Positions 1 through 11,367 of a stretch of 64,000 bases of DNA are shown here, in pieces. Source of the stretch: Phoma sp. XZ068 (lineage: Eukaryota > Ascomycota > Dothideomycetes > Pleosporales > Didymellaceae). The notes below the pieces were generated by a model, which saw only the letters and a list, made by a program, of their open reading frames with translations, searched no databases and was not told the DNA's origin. The stretch spans positions 930,001 to 994,000 of the forward strand of contig RBKR01000009.1 in NCBI GenBank assembly GCA_004835665.1. The letters run 5' to 3'. The position numbers and the translations under genes are program-made. The first letter of the stretch is position 1. Each line of letters begins with the position of its first letter.

Positions 1-2581
1 AAGGTGGTGTTGGCGTCTCTGTTTCAGCGCCCTCAGGAGCCGCCTCACCCTCAGGTGCGTCGGCTGCTGCTAGTTCTTTGCGAGCTTGTTCGGCACCTTC
101 CCATGCCTTGCGCTCTTCAGCGGCTGCCGTGAGAATATCTCGAACCCAATGCAAAGCATCCGACTTCTGCTGGTTTACCAATACACCGACAGCGACACCA
201 ATCTGATCAGCCTTCTCCATTCCAGGCTTGACCTCGAGCTCAGCTGGTGGGCGTGGTGCACGCGTGAAGATTTCTCGATCATGGCCATGTTCAAGGAAGT
301 ACAACGTCTGGGGGATTTTGCTGAATAGCATCTCGACCACAAGCTCTGGTCTCTCCTGCACTCTCTTGACCACTTGTCTAAAGAGATGCCTGACAAAGTC
401 ATCCCACTCCTTGTAAGCTGGAGACTCTGGGTCTAGGCCGCGCGGTCCCTTCATCATCTTGTTGAAGAGCTGGATAATGTCAACTCGGCACAACAACACG
501 CCGAGCTCCATCTTGTAGGCAACACGGTGAAAGAAGCGATGCGCACGCTTCAATTGCTCAGTGTCAAGGTCAGCGAAGTATCGAGCAAAGGCTACAAAGG
601 TGTTGACACTGCTCTGGTTGACGAACTTGGCAGCAAAGCGGTTGAAGTCGAACTTCCGCTCAGTGACAGTTCTTTGCGCTTGCTGTAGATCCTCGTTCTC
701 CGAGACATGGCCATCTTCCTCGCCTTCTGCACCTTCTACTTGGGCTTGCTTCTTCTTAATTTTGCGGGCACGTCGTTTCGACTTAATCTGCATATCGACG
801 TTCTGTTTTGCATAACGTTCCAGCATACGCAAGAAGACGTGTGAAAGCTCCGTAACAGCATCGAGATAGCCAAATCCTTGGTCTCTGTATGATCGCAAAA
901 TCAAAACAATACGATCGTGGGTAGATTCTTCGTAAAAGATGCGATTTTGGATGTTTTCGGCAATCTCTTGATCATCTTCCAGTCCAGACTCTGACATCTC
1001 GTGTACAGTGAGGAGGATCTGAGTAAAGCACTTCATGCCCGCATTGAGATCTTGCCATGCTTTCTCGTCTTGACTCTTCTGCATGAAGCGATTCAGCAAA
1101 ATGAATGTCTCCTGGTTCATGACTTCTGCAATCAGGCCGTAGCTTTCATCCTCTGCGGTGAGAACTGCGGGACTTTTGGGGTCGCTAGCTTTCTCCTTTA
1201 TGGTGCGACGCCTTGCGCATTCTGCGCGGAGGAACCACGAAACAAGATAGAAGAACTGTCGTGAGTGTCGCATCTCTACACGCTCCGTCTCGCGCTCGAT
1301 AGCCTTTCTGAGGTGCAAAAACAAGGGATTGAAGGACGAATCGAGGAATTCTTCGACGAAAGCTTTGATGTGAGTTCGCGCAGAAGTTGTCAAAGCAACA
1401 GGCAGGTCGAACTCCTCCCGTTCTTGCTCCAGGTCCGTCTTGCGTCCTGGCCGCCTTGGTTTGTTCCACTTCTTCGTTTGGTCCATTTTGTCCAAAGCAG
1501 CCTGGGCTTTTCCGAGCACATCTTGTCCTGAAACGGTCGTGACCTTCTCGTCTTCTTGCTTTAGCCATATCATGGTGCCGAAACGGTTGTGGCGTGTTGG
1601 TGCCGTACGTGCGTATCCCGCAAGCATTGCTTTTTCTTTTTGCATCAAGTCCTTGAGCTCGTTGGCATTCCTGCTATTTAACTTCTTGTCTTCAAGAAAC
1701 AGCTTCTCTGCATCAATACCTTTCAGCAGAAAGAACAGGATTTCCAACAACACCACATCCTGAGCGACGAAATCTTCTCCTATGCTAGAGGACATGCTGA
1801 GAAGCACCTGGAAGATATCCTGCTCTTGGAAGGTATCGATTGTTGTCGACCGTGAAACTTCGGCTTCGTCGATGTCCATGGGCACGCTGCTCGGCGGTGA
1901 GAGCATAGCAATATTACGTATGAAATATAATGCGATGCGAATGATGCCCTCGTCTCTCGGTGATCTCTCGCGCAGCGGTATTGCCATCGAGGGTAAGGCG
2001 ACCTTCACGGCGGTCTGGAGAGTTCGGTCTCGGTCGAATTGTAGGATGGCGCGCTTATATCCGATCTGGGCGAGCTGAACATAAGGCCCATGGCGGTGGT
2101 GGTTTACGGTCGCTTCGACTGGATCGATCTCGAATGGCCATGTTAAGGGTACGAGTAGCTCCACTGCCGGTGTCAGTATAGCCACGAGGCGTTTTAATGC
2201 TTGTGCGTACATGTGGCAACCGCCAATTTGTGCTTCAATGGTTGTTCGAGCACTCTAGGCGATACTTTGGCTAGTATCTCCAACAAATCTCCCTTAACCA
2301 GGTTCGCCTCTGCCATGCATCGTGCCACATCACGTCGGTTCAGTTGCCCATCGGCGAACTTCAGCCATTTTCGCAAGTCTTTCAGACAGACCAGGGCGTC
2401 GTCTCCAAGTGCGTAGGTGCCATCATCGCCAATACCACCTAGCTGCAGGAGCATTAGCAAACGAAGAACATTAGAGTGCAATACTGCGGAAACTGACAGC
2501 GGTAATTAAACTGTAGACGTGAGCGCGGATCTCAGGGTCCACTGGATCTCTCGCCCAGTCGTCCAGCGTGGTTTGGGCCAT
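1..2581 (-). CDS. tof1: Replication fork protection complex subunit Tof1/Swi1 (Timeless), 3' end outside window
   Basis: Timeless-family protein that, with Csm3/Swi3, stabilises stalled replication forks and relays the S-phase checkpoint signal to Mec1. Exons (minus strand): 2498-2581, 2211-2442, <1-2163; introns of 55 and 47 nt with GTCAGT and GTACGC donors. The start at 2581 opens MAQTTLDDWARDPVDPEIRA and is followed by the family hallmark LGDDALVCLKDLRKWL, then LNRRDVARCMAEANLVKGDL. Exon 3 gives ELLVPLTWPFEID and stays open to the window edge, including a lysine/arginine-rich stretch (SKRRARKIKKK). About 826 residues are visible; fungal members are usually over 1000, so the C-terminal part is missing. 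It is divergent from the hydroxyacyl-CoA dehydrogenase gene across 226 bp holding two ACGCGT boxes. Family assignment is firm; further introns in the long exon look unlikely because the frame is continuous. Confidence 0.93.
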
Positions 2582-2626
2582 TGTGGTGGTTGTCGTCCAG
2601 CAGCCCACTCGTCCAGCGATCTTTGG

Positions 2627-2646
2627 ACGCGTCTGGCGCGACGCGT
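2627..2646. promoter_or_regulatory. Two ACGCGT (MluI cell-cycle box) motifs between tof1 and hydroxyacyl-CoA dehydrogenase
   Basis: ACGCGT occurs at 2627-2632 and 2641-2646, 46 and 60 bp upstream of the tof1 ATG, inside the 226-bp divergent promoter. In yeasts this hexamer binds MBF, which drives G1/S expression of replication genes; a role here is inferred from tof1 function. Single hits of this hexamer are expected by chance, so only the close pairing is notable. Confidence 0.45.
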
Positions 2647-2807
2647 AAAGTGCCGACCGGCCAAAGCGTGCAGGTTCGCCAAGTGCGGAACGCCTTCCCC
2701 AGGAACTCCACTGAGGTCATTTGCCTCGGTAAGCCATCTTAAGCCGCCCCGGTTCACATGTTGCATGACTTTCACTTTTTGCACTTCAACACAATCTTGA
2801 GTCCAAA

Positions 2808-3865
2808 ATGTTTTCTGCAGCTTCAAGACAATTGACTCGATCGGCAGTGAGGCAGCAATGCCGTGCCTTCAGCTCCTCGCCCTCAGTCGGTGCGGCTGCC
2901 GAGGTCAGGAAGCTCGGTGTTATTGGAGCTGGTCAGATGGTGAGTATATCGAGTCATTGTGAACATTCTCAATTGACAATGTCAGGGTCTCGGAATAGCT
3001 CTTGTAGCAGCACAGAGAGCTAAGGTGCCTGTCAACCTGATTGACAGCTCGCAAGCCTCGATTGACAAGGGCCTGAAGTTCGCTGAGAAGCTCCTTGCAA
3101 AGGATGTTGGAAAGGGAAGGCTGTCTCAGGAAGATGCAGATGCAGCTCGTGGGAGGCTGACCACTAGCACAAAGCTTGAGGATCTGTCAGACGTGGACTT
3201 CGTCATTGAGGCCGTTCCTGTAGGTCGAATTTGCACCCAAAAGCGAAACGCACTCTGACATTCTACAGGAAATAGTAGACCTCAAGGCAAAGATCTTCTC
3301 GCAGCTGGCCCAGATCTGCCCGTCTCACGCCATTCTTGCAACCAACACATCCTCCATCTCCATCACTAAGATTGCTGCCAGCACATCCAAAGATCCCACC
3401 GATCTGTCTGCCTCGTCGCGTGTCATCAGTACACATTTCATGAACCCTGTCCCTATTCAGAAGGGCGTCGAGATCATTACTGGCCTTCAGACATCACAAG
3501 ACACCATTGACACTGCGATCGCCTTCTGCGAGAAGATGGGCAAGATTGCCTCGCAGTCGGCCGACTCTCCCGGCTTCCTGGCGAACCGTATCTTGATGCC
3601 ATACATCAACGAGGCCATCATCTGTTTGGAGACAGGCGTAGGGAAGAAGGAGGACATTGACAGCATCATGAAGAACGGCACAAATGTACCAATGGGTCCG
3701 TTGCAGCTCGCTGACTTCATTGGTATCGACACCTGCTTGGCGATCATGCAGGTACTGTACAATGACACTGGTGACTCGAAGTACAGGCCTGCGGTCTTGT
3801 TGAAGAAGATGGTGGATGCAGGGTGGCTGGGCAAGAAGAGTGGAAAGGGATTCTACGACTACTAA
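2808..3865 (+). CDS. Mitochondrial 3-hydroxyacyl-CoA (3-hydroxybutyryl-CoA) dehydrogenase
   Basis: NAD-dependent oxidation of L-3-hydroxyacyl-CoA in short-chain fatty-acid or butanoate metabolism. Exons 2808-2939, 2986-3219, 3269-3865 give 320 residues, the normal size for the single-domain dehydrogenase. The Rossmann motif GVIGAGQMGLGIA (residues 38-50) is split by intron 1. The substrate-pocket Ser/Asn region reads ATNTSSISI, and the catalytic histidine lies in STHFMNPVP. The C-terminal dimerisation domain has GFLANRILMPYINEA and ends GKKSGKGFYDY. The first ~30 residues are rich in Arg and Ser with no acids (MFSAASRQLTRSAVRQQCRA), which looks like a mitochondrial presequence. Convergent with the uL13m gene. 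Whether it prefers acetoacetyl-CoA or longer chains cannot be told from sequence alone. Confidence 0.93.
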
Positions 3866-4176
3866 GGATTGAGTGGAAATATGCATGGAGATATTTCCAA
3901 AGTCATATAGCCTGTGCCGTGAAAACTAGAAGCAATCTTCGTCCTATGAGAATATGTGGAGGCAAATGAATAGCGCACATACTCAAAAGATCGACTGTTT
4001 CAACGTATCATTTATAGCTTGATGTTGAAGAATACGTCTTGGTATATGCTACAATAGATTCCAATACAGCACTGAACGCCATATCCATGAGATGCTGCTC
4101 CTGGTATACACAGATCTTACAGACCAACTCCCACTCAGCTCTCACACCGTTACAATCCACGTCCACCCGGCATTCA
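3866..4176. other. Convergent 3' intergenic region
   Basis: Gap between two genes that end toward each other. It should hold both 3' untranslated regions. I see no ORF or RNA gene in it. Confidence 0.6.
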
Positions 4177-4801
4177 CTACGATGTCGGCGCCTGCGCAGC
4201 CTCCTTTGTCCCCTCAAATGCCTTCTTGATCTCCGGCAGCTCCGCAATGCTCTGTCCTCCACCATTCCCAACCTTCAACAAATTCTCCCCATACGGATGT
4301 GCGGTACCCTCGAACGTCTTCAACCTCGCCAATCTCTCCTTCCTCAGTCTGTTCTTGGGCAGCATGCCACTAACAGCCTTCCTCAGAACCTCACCGCCTC
4401 CCCATTTCGCCATCATGCGGTCCATGTTGATCTCCTTGAGCGAGCCGGGGCGCGATGTGTGCGTGCGGTAGAGTTTCTGGAAACGCTTCTTGCCGGTAGT
4501 GTGGAGGTTGGCGCAATCAATCGCAACCACGTAGTCGCCGCAGTCGGTCGAAGGATCGAAGATGGGCTTGTGCTTGCCCATTAGGGCCAGGGCGATGGAG
4601 GAGGCGACGCGCCCGAGGGCTCGTGGGTCGGCGCCGATGTCGATGAGATGCCATGAGCGCGCATACGCGAGGCGCGTCTGTGTATGGAGTCAGTATGAGT
4701 TATATTGGTATATGAGAGGTATCGACAGGGGATGTTTGCGTGCTACAGGTAGATGCGGAGGTCCGCTGGGGTGAACGTACCTTGCCTACTACTTGAGACA
4801 T
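4177..4801 (-). CDS. mrpl23: Mitochondrial large-subunit ribosomal protein uL13m (yeast MRPL23)
   Basis: Structural protein of the mitochondrial large ribosomal subunit. Exons on the minus strand: 4781-4801 (seven codons, MSQVVGK) and 4177-4677, separated by a 103-nt intron (GTACGT donor, ACACAG acceptor); 173 residues. L13-family hallmarks: WHLIDIGADPRALGRVASSIA near the N terminus, then GDYVVAIDCANLHTTGKKRFQKLYRTHT, then GMLPKNRLRKERLARLKTFEGTAHPY. The tiny first exon sets the start; the next in-frame Met (4581) would truncate the fold. The C-terminal ~40 residues beyond the bacterial core are typical of fungal members. It is divergent from the copper chaperone gene over 338 bp. Confidence 0.93.
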
Positions 4802-5139
4802 GGTTGTGGGAGCCTGTGGCCTGGCTGACTATTCCTCAAATGTGCTCCTAGAGGAATATCGATCCCTTGATCAGTTGATTGGCGGTTGAACGAGTGGATT
4901 CGGGCGATGCCGTTCGCTGGGGTATTCGTGAAGTTCGATGTTGCGATGCTTGGCATCTACAATTTCCAGTGGTCGTCGTGCACGGACGTTCGAGGTTATC
5001 AGATCTCGCTGTCCGGTCGGGGTTTCCAGCAGCGGGGGCCGAAGACGGATTTCAAAGCGGTGCGAAACGAGATTCACATCAATCACGCAAGCTGAGGTTC
5101 TCTTTTCACACCAAAAACAAGAGATACGCAACTTTCACG
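4802..5139. promoter_or_regulatory. Divergent promoter between mrpl23 and ccs1
   Basis: A 338-bp gap that must carry both promoters. I found no motif convincing enough to name. Confidence 0.5.
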
Positions 5140-6095
5140 ATGACTGTACCAGCATTCGAAACCACGTTTGCAGTGCCCATGACCTGTGAGGCCTGCATTA
5201 AAGACATCGAAGGGTCTCTAAGCAACTTGAGTGGTACGAGCGCTTGATCGAGCCCCATGCACGTCATTCGCCTGACAGAGCACAGGTATCAACAAGATCA
5301 CCGCCAATCTCAAGGAACAACTTGTCTCAATTGAGGGCACAGCCGCACCGTCAGCAATTGTCGATGCTCTGCAAGCGAGCGGGCGAGATGCTATTCTGCG
5401 AGGATCTGGGAAGTCGAACAGTAAGCCCAATCCATTGCATTCAAGTTTTGTTGCATGTTGACATGTCGAAGGCGCTGCGGTTTGTATCCTAGAGTCGCAT
5501 GCTCCTCATGTCGAGAACAAAGTACGCGGACTTGTCCGCATGGTTGAAGTAGCACCAAGCATGACTATCGTCGACTTGAGCATCCGAGGACTATCACCTG
5601 GAACGTATCACGCCACTGTTCGTGAGGCTGGAGACATTTCACAGGGTCCAGAGTCAACGGGTGGCATCTGGGAAGCAATGAAAGCAAAGCAGGAAGGTAA
5701 ACCATGCCGCGGTATCTTTGGCACCGTCGAGGTAGGCAAGGGTGGCGTTGGTTCGGTCTTCCTGGATAGGCCTGTTCAGATTTGGGAGATGATTGGAAGG
5801 AGTATCGTTGTTGCGAGACAGCAAGATGGCAAGGTAAGTTGAACCGTTGGGCTGTTTGATTTGGTGGCTAATGCCTTGTAGTTTGACAAGAATGATCCAG
5901 ATACATTGGTAGGTGTCATTGCACGTAGTGCTGGCGTATGGGACAGTAAGTGCTCTTCATTCCTTTTTCGCAAATCATTACAAATCACTGGTACACATGC
6001 TAACAGACTCCAAAGACGACAAGACAGTATGCTCGTGTTCGGGAAAGACAGTATGGCAAGAGAGGGAAGAACAGCGCGATCGTGGCATGTTGTGA
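5140..6095 (+). CDS. ccs1: Copper chaperone for superoxide dismutase (CCS)
   Basis: Delivers copper to and oxidises the disulfide of Cu/Zn superoxide dismutase in cytosol and intermembrane space. Exons 5140-5233, 5286-5420, 5472-5833, 5882-5945, 6007-6095 give 247 residues, the usual CCS length. Domain I (residues ~5-75) is an Atx1-like heavy-metal domain with the copper motif MTCEAC at 14-19. Domain II (~77-215) is SOD-like: VRGLVRMVEVAP, GLSPGTYHATVREAGDIS, then VGVIARSAGVWD. Domain III near the C terminus carries the CSC (CxC) copper-transfer motif. In domain II the loop reads GDIS where active SOD has the metal ligand motif GD.T.GC..., consistent with a chaperone rather than an enzyme. 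All five introns-exon junctions keep frame, and the start is the first Met with a matching domain. Confidence 0.94.
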
Positions 6096-7139
6096 GTAGA
6101 TTAATGTTGGCAGCCCAGCAATCAATACCTTCAAGTCCAAATCCCGTCACCACCAGGTCAAACCCCCGATTCCAAATCGCGTACCACAAACCCAACACCA
6201 CTTGGCAAAAGCGCAAACATGCTGATCTCCTCTCCATCGTGTCGCGCAACGCTGACATGCATCAATTCCCACCATGCAACTAACGCCGCATCCCCTGTGC
6301 GAGGTCTATAATAGTATCTGGCCAATAATCAATCTAACCCGAGTCCGTACCTCCCCTGTATACTACTGAAATATTGGTAGGGGCAAGCCATTAGGACAAT
6401 ACAACTCTCGCTCTCGATCAGTCTCTTTGTCCTCTACAACCGATCGTAGCTTTTACATCATCGCCGAATTGTGGTCCTATCTCGTGACCCATCACGGGCC
6501 TATTCTCATTTCGACACAAGCTTTAATCCTGTCAGATTATGCCTCAAGCCTACATATACATCACGACGGGACGGCTATGACGACCTGTTCAGATGATCAA
6601 ACACCCGTACCATCGGCGGGAGCCTCGACACATATTTGAGATGGATGAATGTCTACCCCGGACCACATCCAGTCTGTTCCCCACGAAACTACCAAGAACA
6701 TACGAGTACTAACGCAGAGTCCAGCAGCAACAAATCCTGAAGGAAAAGCGAAAGCGAAAGTGCAAAGTCTTCGGCCGACACATCTCGGTCGCCCATTATT
6801 AGGACAAACACCTTTTAGCCAAGAATAAGCATCTACATGTCGATCTAGCAGCAGAGCAGCATTACAGGGGATGGTTGGTCATCGCTGGCCACTCGAAGCC
6901 GACAATGCTAAAGTAAGAGCTAAGTGATTGATCACCAAGGCACGAGATTTGCAAGTGGAGATCTACGTAGGACTTAAGCCGTTCCGGTCAAGTGTAAGCC
7001 GGTAAGGCGATTGATGGAATGCATCGGACCTGCGTTTGTACCACCTTTGTGTAAGGGGATACCATGCGGGGTCGGTGTACCTGCATTCTCACAGCCTCAA
7101 CATGCTCCGTCTCCTCTCTCGATCTCTCTCCGTTTTCCA
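6096..7139. other. Intergenic region between ccs1 and the membrane-protein gene
   Basis: About 1 kb with only short overlapping ORFs in several frames, none protein-like. Presumably the ccs1 3' UTR and the promoter of the next gene. I see no RNA gene or repeat. Confidence 0.5.
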
Positions 7140-8297
7140 ATGGCGGACTCAAGTACAGTAACCTGTGAACCACTCAGTGATACGAAAACATACACATACT
7201 CTGATCTAGACAAAGGCTTCACACCTCCGAAGTCATGTCTGACGCACAACTATACTTCAGCACCTGGCGGCTACGATTACTATGTCTCGTCGACAATAGG
7301 AACAAAGACAAAAACCTACATTTCCTTAGACGTTTACCGCGGACGAGATCCAGCCTGCTTTCCACCAAAATTTCCCGCGGCCTGCTCCTACACGGGAACA
7401 TTCCTACAGCAGATAGGAAACCCGTACGTTGACGTGCGATCTGCGTCATCTCAGCCAGATATCGAGGTGGAAGGAATCACATGGTCAGAATTACACTACG
7501 TGTACTCGCCCGCCAACTGTCCCGGGGATTATGCAACCGTAAGCACAAGTATAGATGAGTCTGTCAAGAATCTGACAACTGCGCTATGTTGTCCAATGTG
7601 AATATGCCTCGATGACCTTGCATGAAGCGAATTAACTTATTCCAGGGGCTTCTCCCTTGTATCCTACACCATGTGCCAGTCACATTGCAGCTCTGCCGTA
7701 CTCGAGAATCGCACGATGACCTTCTCCAGTTCGGTAATGAACCTCTTTGCTCCGACAATTAAAGTGGCCTGGGATGCTTCAGACATTGCCCGCTGGAAGA
7801 TAGCGCCTGCTACGTCAACACCAACAGTTATATTGGCTCCGCCTACTTCTACAGCGTCAAACGAAACCACTCCCGTTGGGCTTTCGAGAGGCTCCAGAAT
7901 CGGCATAGCCGTTGGAGCTTCGGTAGCAGTCACAGCAGTTATTGTCATTGCACTCTTGTTCTGGGCAAGACGAACCAAATGGCGCAAGACCTCAAAGGAC
8001 GACGATACTGGCGCAGCCAAAGCTGAACTACCTGGCGAAGGCAAAAAGCACGCCGAACTAGCAGATGAGGCGAGACTGCATGAAACGGAAGCGAAAGACA
8101 AACCAAAAGAAGTCGCCGAACAGCATGCACCTGCCGAGCTAGAAAGCGACTGGACTGGCTGGGAAGCGCCTGCTCTGCTCGAAGGCGAGGTTTCAAGAGA
8201 TGCTTCAGAACATGTGCGGATGGGAAATTGTGTTGTAGAACAAGGCGTCAGAAACAGCATACAGCAGACACCAGTAGACATGGTCGCTAGACGATAA
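7140..8297 (+). CDS. Uncharacterised single-pass membrane protein with cysteine-rich N-terminal domain
   Basis: Function unknown. Exons 7140-7597 and 7646-8297 (intron donor GTGAAT, acceptor TTCCAG; joined as CPM-GFSLVSY) give 369 residues. The N-terminal ~190 residues hold repeated cysteines (CEPL, KSCLTH, DPACFPP, AACSYTG, ANCPGD, CCPMGF, MCQSHC) and NxS/T sites, as in extracellular domains of fungal surface proteins. A Ser/Thr/Pro stretch follows, then one membrane helix at about 238-260 (IGIAVGASVAVTAVIVIALL), then a basic stop-transfer RRTKWRKT and an acidic/lysine-rich cytosolic tail. This is the layout of a type I surface protein or sensor, but no signal peptide is seen at the chosen Met; an in-frame Met at 7011 does not supply one either. 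A missed 5' exon is possible. Confidence 0.72.
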
Positions 8298-9566
8298 CCT
8301 TTCGAGCCGCACGAATTACAATGCAACACATGCTCCAAGTCTGGTGAGCATCTGCTATGCTGCCTCATTGGTGGAACCTTAGGCACTAAAGCGAGTAGAT
8401 GTACCTTTTCAAGCCAACTGAATTGTTACCAGACTGGACGTTCTTGATAGCTTTCCTTGCGACAAGTTTGTTAGCGATAACACCAGCCTATGAGTTTCGA
8501 TATGACGCGTTCGAACAGACAAGCGGTGTGCTGCGTGCTGTTCAGCCACGCAAGCTAGAGGGGAAAGCTAGCCAAAATAAATCAGAACCACGATCCCCAC
8601 ATGGATCTTGATTCTGACGTCTTGCGTGCAGCGATGAGGACGGAGTTGCCAAGACGGCTGCAGCCCTGTCATATAAAGAAATGTCTTGGAAAGGCCGTGT
8701 CCGTGAAGATGACACCTTGGTAGCGAGGCTCAAACTGCTCACGGACTCCGGGGAGCCTCAGGACTTTATGCATTCATGCCTGGTAACCTGAGCGTTCTCG
8801 CTAAGTGGACAGGAAGGAGCGCTGTCACGTGGATGTGTCAGTGACAGGGTTGCCATGTTACAGACTTCAAACGCTGAAGTCCACGCCCGTTAGGGCAAAG
8901 TCCGAAGGTTTGCCGCGACGCCGTACTGCGGTCAGCTGGCGGAGCGGAGGCCTGAGAAGAGCAGGAAGCGCTTCCAGGTGCTGCTAAGTTATCAGAATAT
9001 CGAATGGCGGTGGTGTCATGCCTCGAACGGGTTGGTGTCGAGTGTCTTGGGGGAGTGTTACGCGCCGTGGATGTCGGCGTCCACGATGCAGGGATCCAAT
9101 CAGCGAGGCGTACGACGAGCCAGCCAAGCTGGACTCCAGACGCGCTGCGACTCAGATTTGGTCTCCCCACCCATGTGAGCCTGCAGCCGCCCGCCAAATT
9201 CCCACTGCCTCCCTGTCTTGCTGTGCTGCCCTCGAAGCATCTTTCTTTCTCCTCAGACCGCCCGGACTGTCCCTTAATACTGCGCCTGCTTTGCTCGTGC
9301 AACCCCACGATACCGCCGCCCTGCTCGATTATACCTCGAGTATAATACCCGAAGGCGCAACATCCAACGCTCACTAATACCGACGCTGCGCCCTCTTGAA
9401 AGCCCCGGCGGCTACCAGTGGACTGTGAAGACGACGCTATTTATCTGGTCGCACTCGAGCGGAACAAAGCGCTACCCCACCTCGACCGTGGAGTAGCAGG
9501 AGCGGCAACGCGTTGAGGCTTGACGACACCATACTGCCGGGTAACTAGTGAACAGAAACCTTCGTC
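8298..9566. other. Intergenic region upstream of noxR
   Basis: About 1.27 kb. It contains several short ORFs that overlap on both strands (for example 8838-9374 minus) with no recognisable domain. The 9300-9566 part is probably the noxR 5' leader and promoter. No RNA gene recognised. Confidence 0.5.
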
Positions 9567-11367
9567 ATGTCTCTGAAGCAGGTGCGCACCTTCCTGCTGG
9601 GTGGTTCCAGCGTTCTTTCCGAGTCAATTGCTGATGCGGGGTAGGAAATCGAGACCTGGGTGGCAGCCCTCGCCAGCTACGACAACAACGAGTTCGACGA
9701 GGCATTGAAGGTCTTCGATTCAATTTCCGACACATCCAAGATCTTGTTCAACTGCGGTGTGATCCATGCCACACTCGGCGAGCATGAGAAGGCAGTGAGT
9801 GCAGCTCAATGGGCACGCATCTGCGCGCATGTGCTGACAACTTCAGGTCGATTGCTACCAGCGCGCTGTGCGTCTGGACCAGTATCTCGCTGTCGCATAC
9901 TTCCAGCAGGGTGTCTCGAATTTCCTAATGGGTGACTTCGAGGAAGCACTAGCTAACTTCAACGACACTCTTCTCTACCTGCGCGGCAACAACAACATCG
10001 ACTACGAACAACTAGGCCTAAAGTTTAAACTCTATTCGTGCGAGGTCCTCTTCAACCGTGGTCTTTGCTACATCTACCTGCAGCAAAGAGATGCAGGTTT
10101 GCAAGACTTGTCATTTGCGGCCAAAGAGAAGGTTGTGCCCGATCATGACGTGATTGATGAGGCTATTCGGGAGGAGGCTGAGGTACCTATGATTTGCATA
10201 TCTTGCAGCTCGATCATGACTGACAAAATTAGGGCTACACCGTCTTCTCCATTCCGGTCGGCATCGTTTACCGTCCCAATGACGCCAAAGTCAAGAACTT
10301 GAAGACGAAGGACTACCTTGGAAAGGCCCGCTTAGTTGCGGCTTCGGACCGTAACAATGCATTCACCGGATTCACTGGAGCTGAAATCAAGAAGATGGGT
10401 AACACTGCGACGGATGACAGGCCTGAGGAGAAGCTGTCATTCGCCGCAACCAACCTGGTTAAACCAGAGCTACAGAGCAGAGCGCGACAACAGTCAGAAC
10501 CACCAATGAACCGCAACGTGTTCCCGCCCACACCACCACCGGAGGGTGACGGTAGGGGATCTAAGGGCAGTGGCAGTGGCAATGAGCCCATGAGTCGAGC
10601 ACAGTCTGTACGTGGTGGTGGACCCAAACCACAACCCTTGAATCTTGGAAGAGCCGCATTTGAACAGAGGAACGATGAGCCACCACGTCGTCAGCCAACC
10701 CAGCGCTCGGCATCTGAACGGCCGCCACCGAGCCGATCTGAATCCCAGCGCAACAGGCCACGCGAGAAGCCCCGCCGCCGAGGTTCCGAAGAAGACATCA
10801 TCGATGACTATAACGATGACATCTACGACTCATACCAGTCTCGTTCTAGCCGAGGCCAATACGGTCGCGGTTCGAGGCAAGGCGGAGGGTCTAGACGACC
10901 TGCATACATCGAAGAGGAAGACGAGGACGACTACGATGGAAGCGATCTGGACGACGCCGAGTTTGAGATGATGTCTCGTAACAGCAAGTCTCGAAGACGG
11001 TCACCCGCGCGCTCCACTAGGTCTGGAGGCAGCGGCGGTGCCCGTGGGGTTGCCGGCAAGATTCGTGTCAAGGTTCACGGTGTGGATATTCGCTATGTCT
11101 TTGTCACTGGTGATATGACCATGCGTGAGTTCTCACAATCGATCAGAGAAAAGTTCGGCATGAGGCAAAATTTCAAGGTGGAGATCAAGGATGATGGAGA
11201 TATGATCACCATGGCCGATCAGGATGATCTAGACATGGCCATCGACACGGCCAAGGACAATGCCAGGAAGGCTGGCGAGACCCCCAAGATGGAGGTAAGT
11301 TATTCAGTCCCGCCTATGTCTTGAACCGTTTGCTAACACCTTACAGGTCTGGATTCGAGAAGTTTAG
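9567..11367 (+). CDS. noxR: NADPH oxidase regulator NoxR (p67phox-like)
   Basis: Cytosolic activator of the fungal NADPH oxidases NoxA/NoxB, acting with Rac to produce superoxide for differentiation and invasive growth. Exons 9567-9581, 9645-9794, 9847-10182, 10233-11294, 11347-11367 give 527 residues. The five-codon first exon gives MSLKQ, which joins to EIETWVAALASYDNNEFDEA. Four tetratricopeptide repeats fill residues ~1-170 (ISDTSKILFNCGVIHATLGE, AVAYFQQGVSNFLMGDFEEA, EVLFNRGLCYIYLQQRDA). An activation-type segment KDYLGKARLVAASD follows, then a long disordered linker rich in Pro, Arg, Gly and acidic runs, then a C-terminal PB1 domain (~435-520; KIRVKVHGVDIRYVFV, REFSQSIREKFG). The last exon has six codons (VWIREV). 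The SH3 domain of animal p67phox is absent, as is normal in fungi. Confidence 0.95.

Noticed and set aside
8838..9374. 178-codon minus-strand ORF upstream of noxR
   Set aside because: Overlaps three plus-strand frames of similar length in a GC-rich stretch; no domain. Treated as noxR promoter/leader.
9508..9513. Single ACGCGT upstream of noxR (also seen singly at about 8505, 12146, 17055 and 53955)
   Set aside because: About 16 such hexamers are expected by chance in 64 kb, so isolated copies carry no weight.
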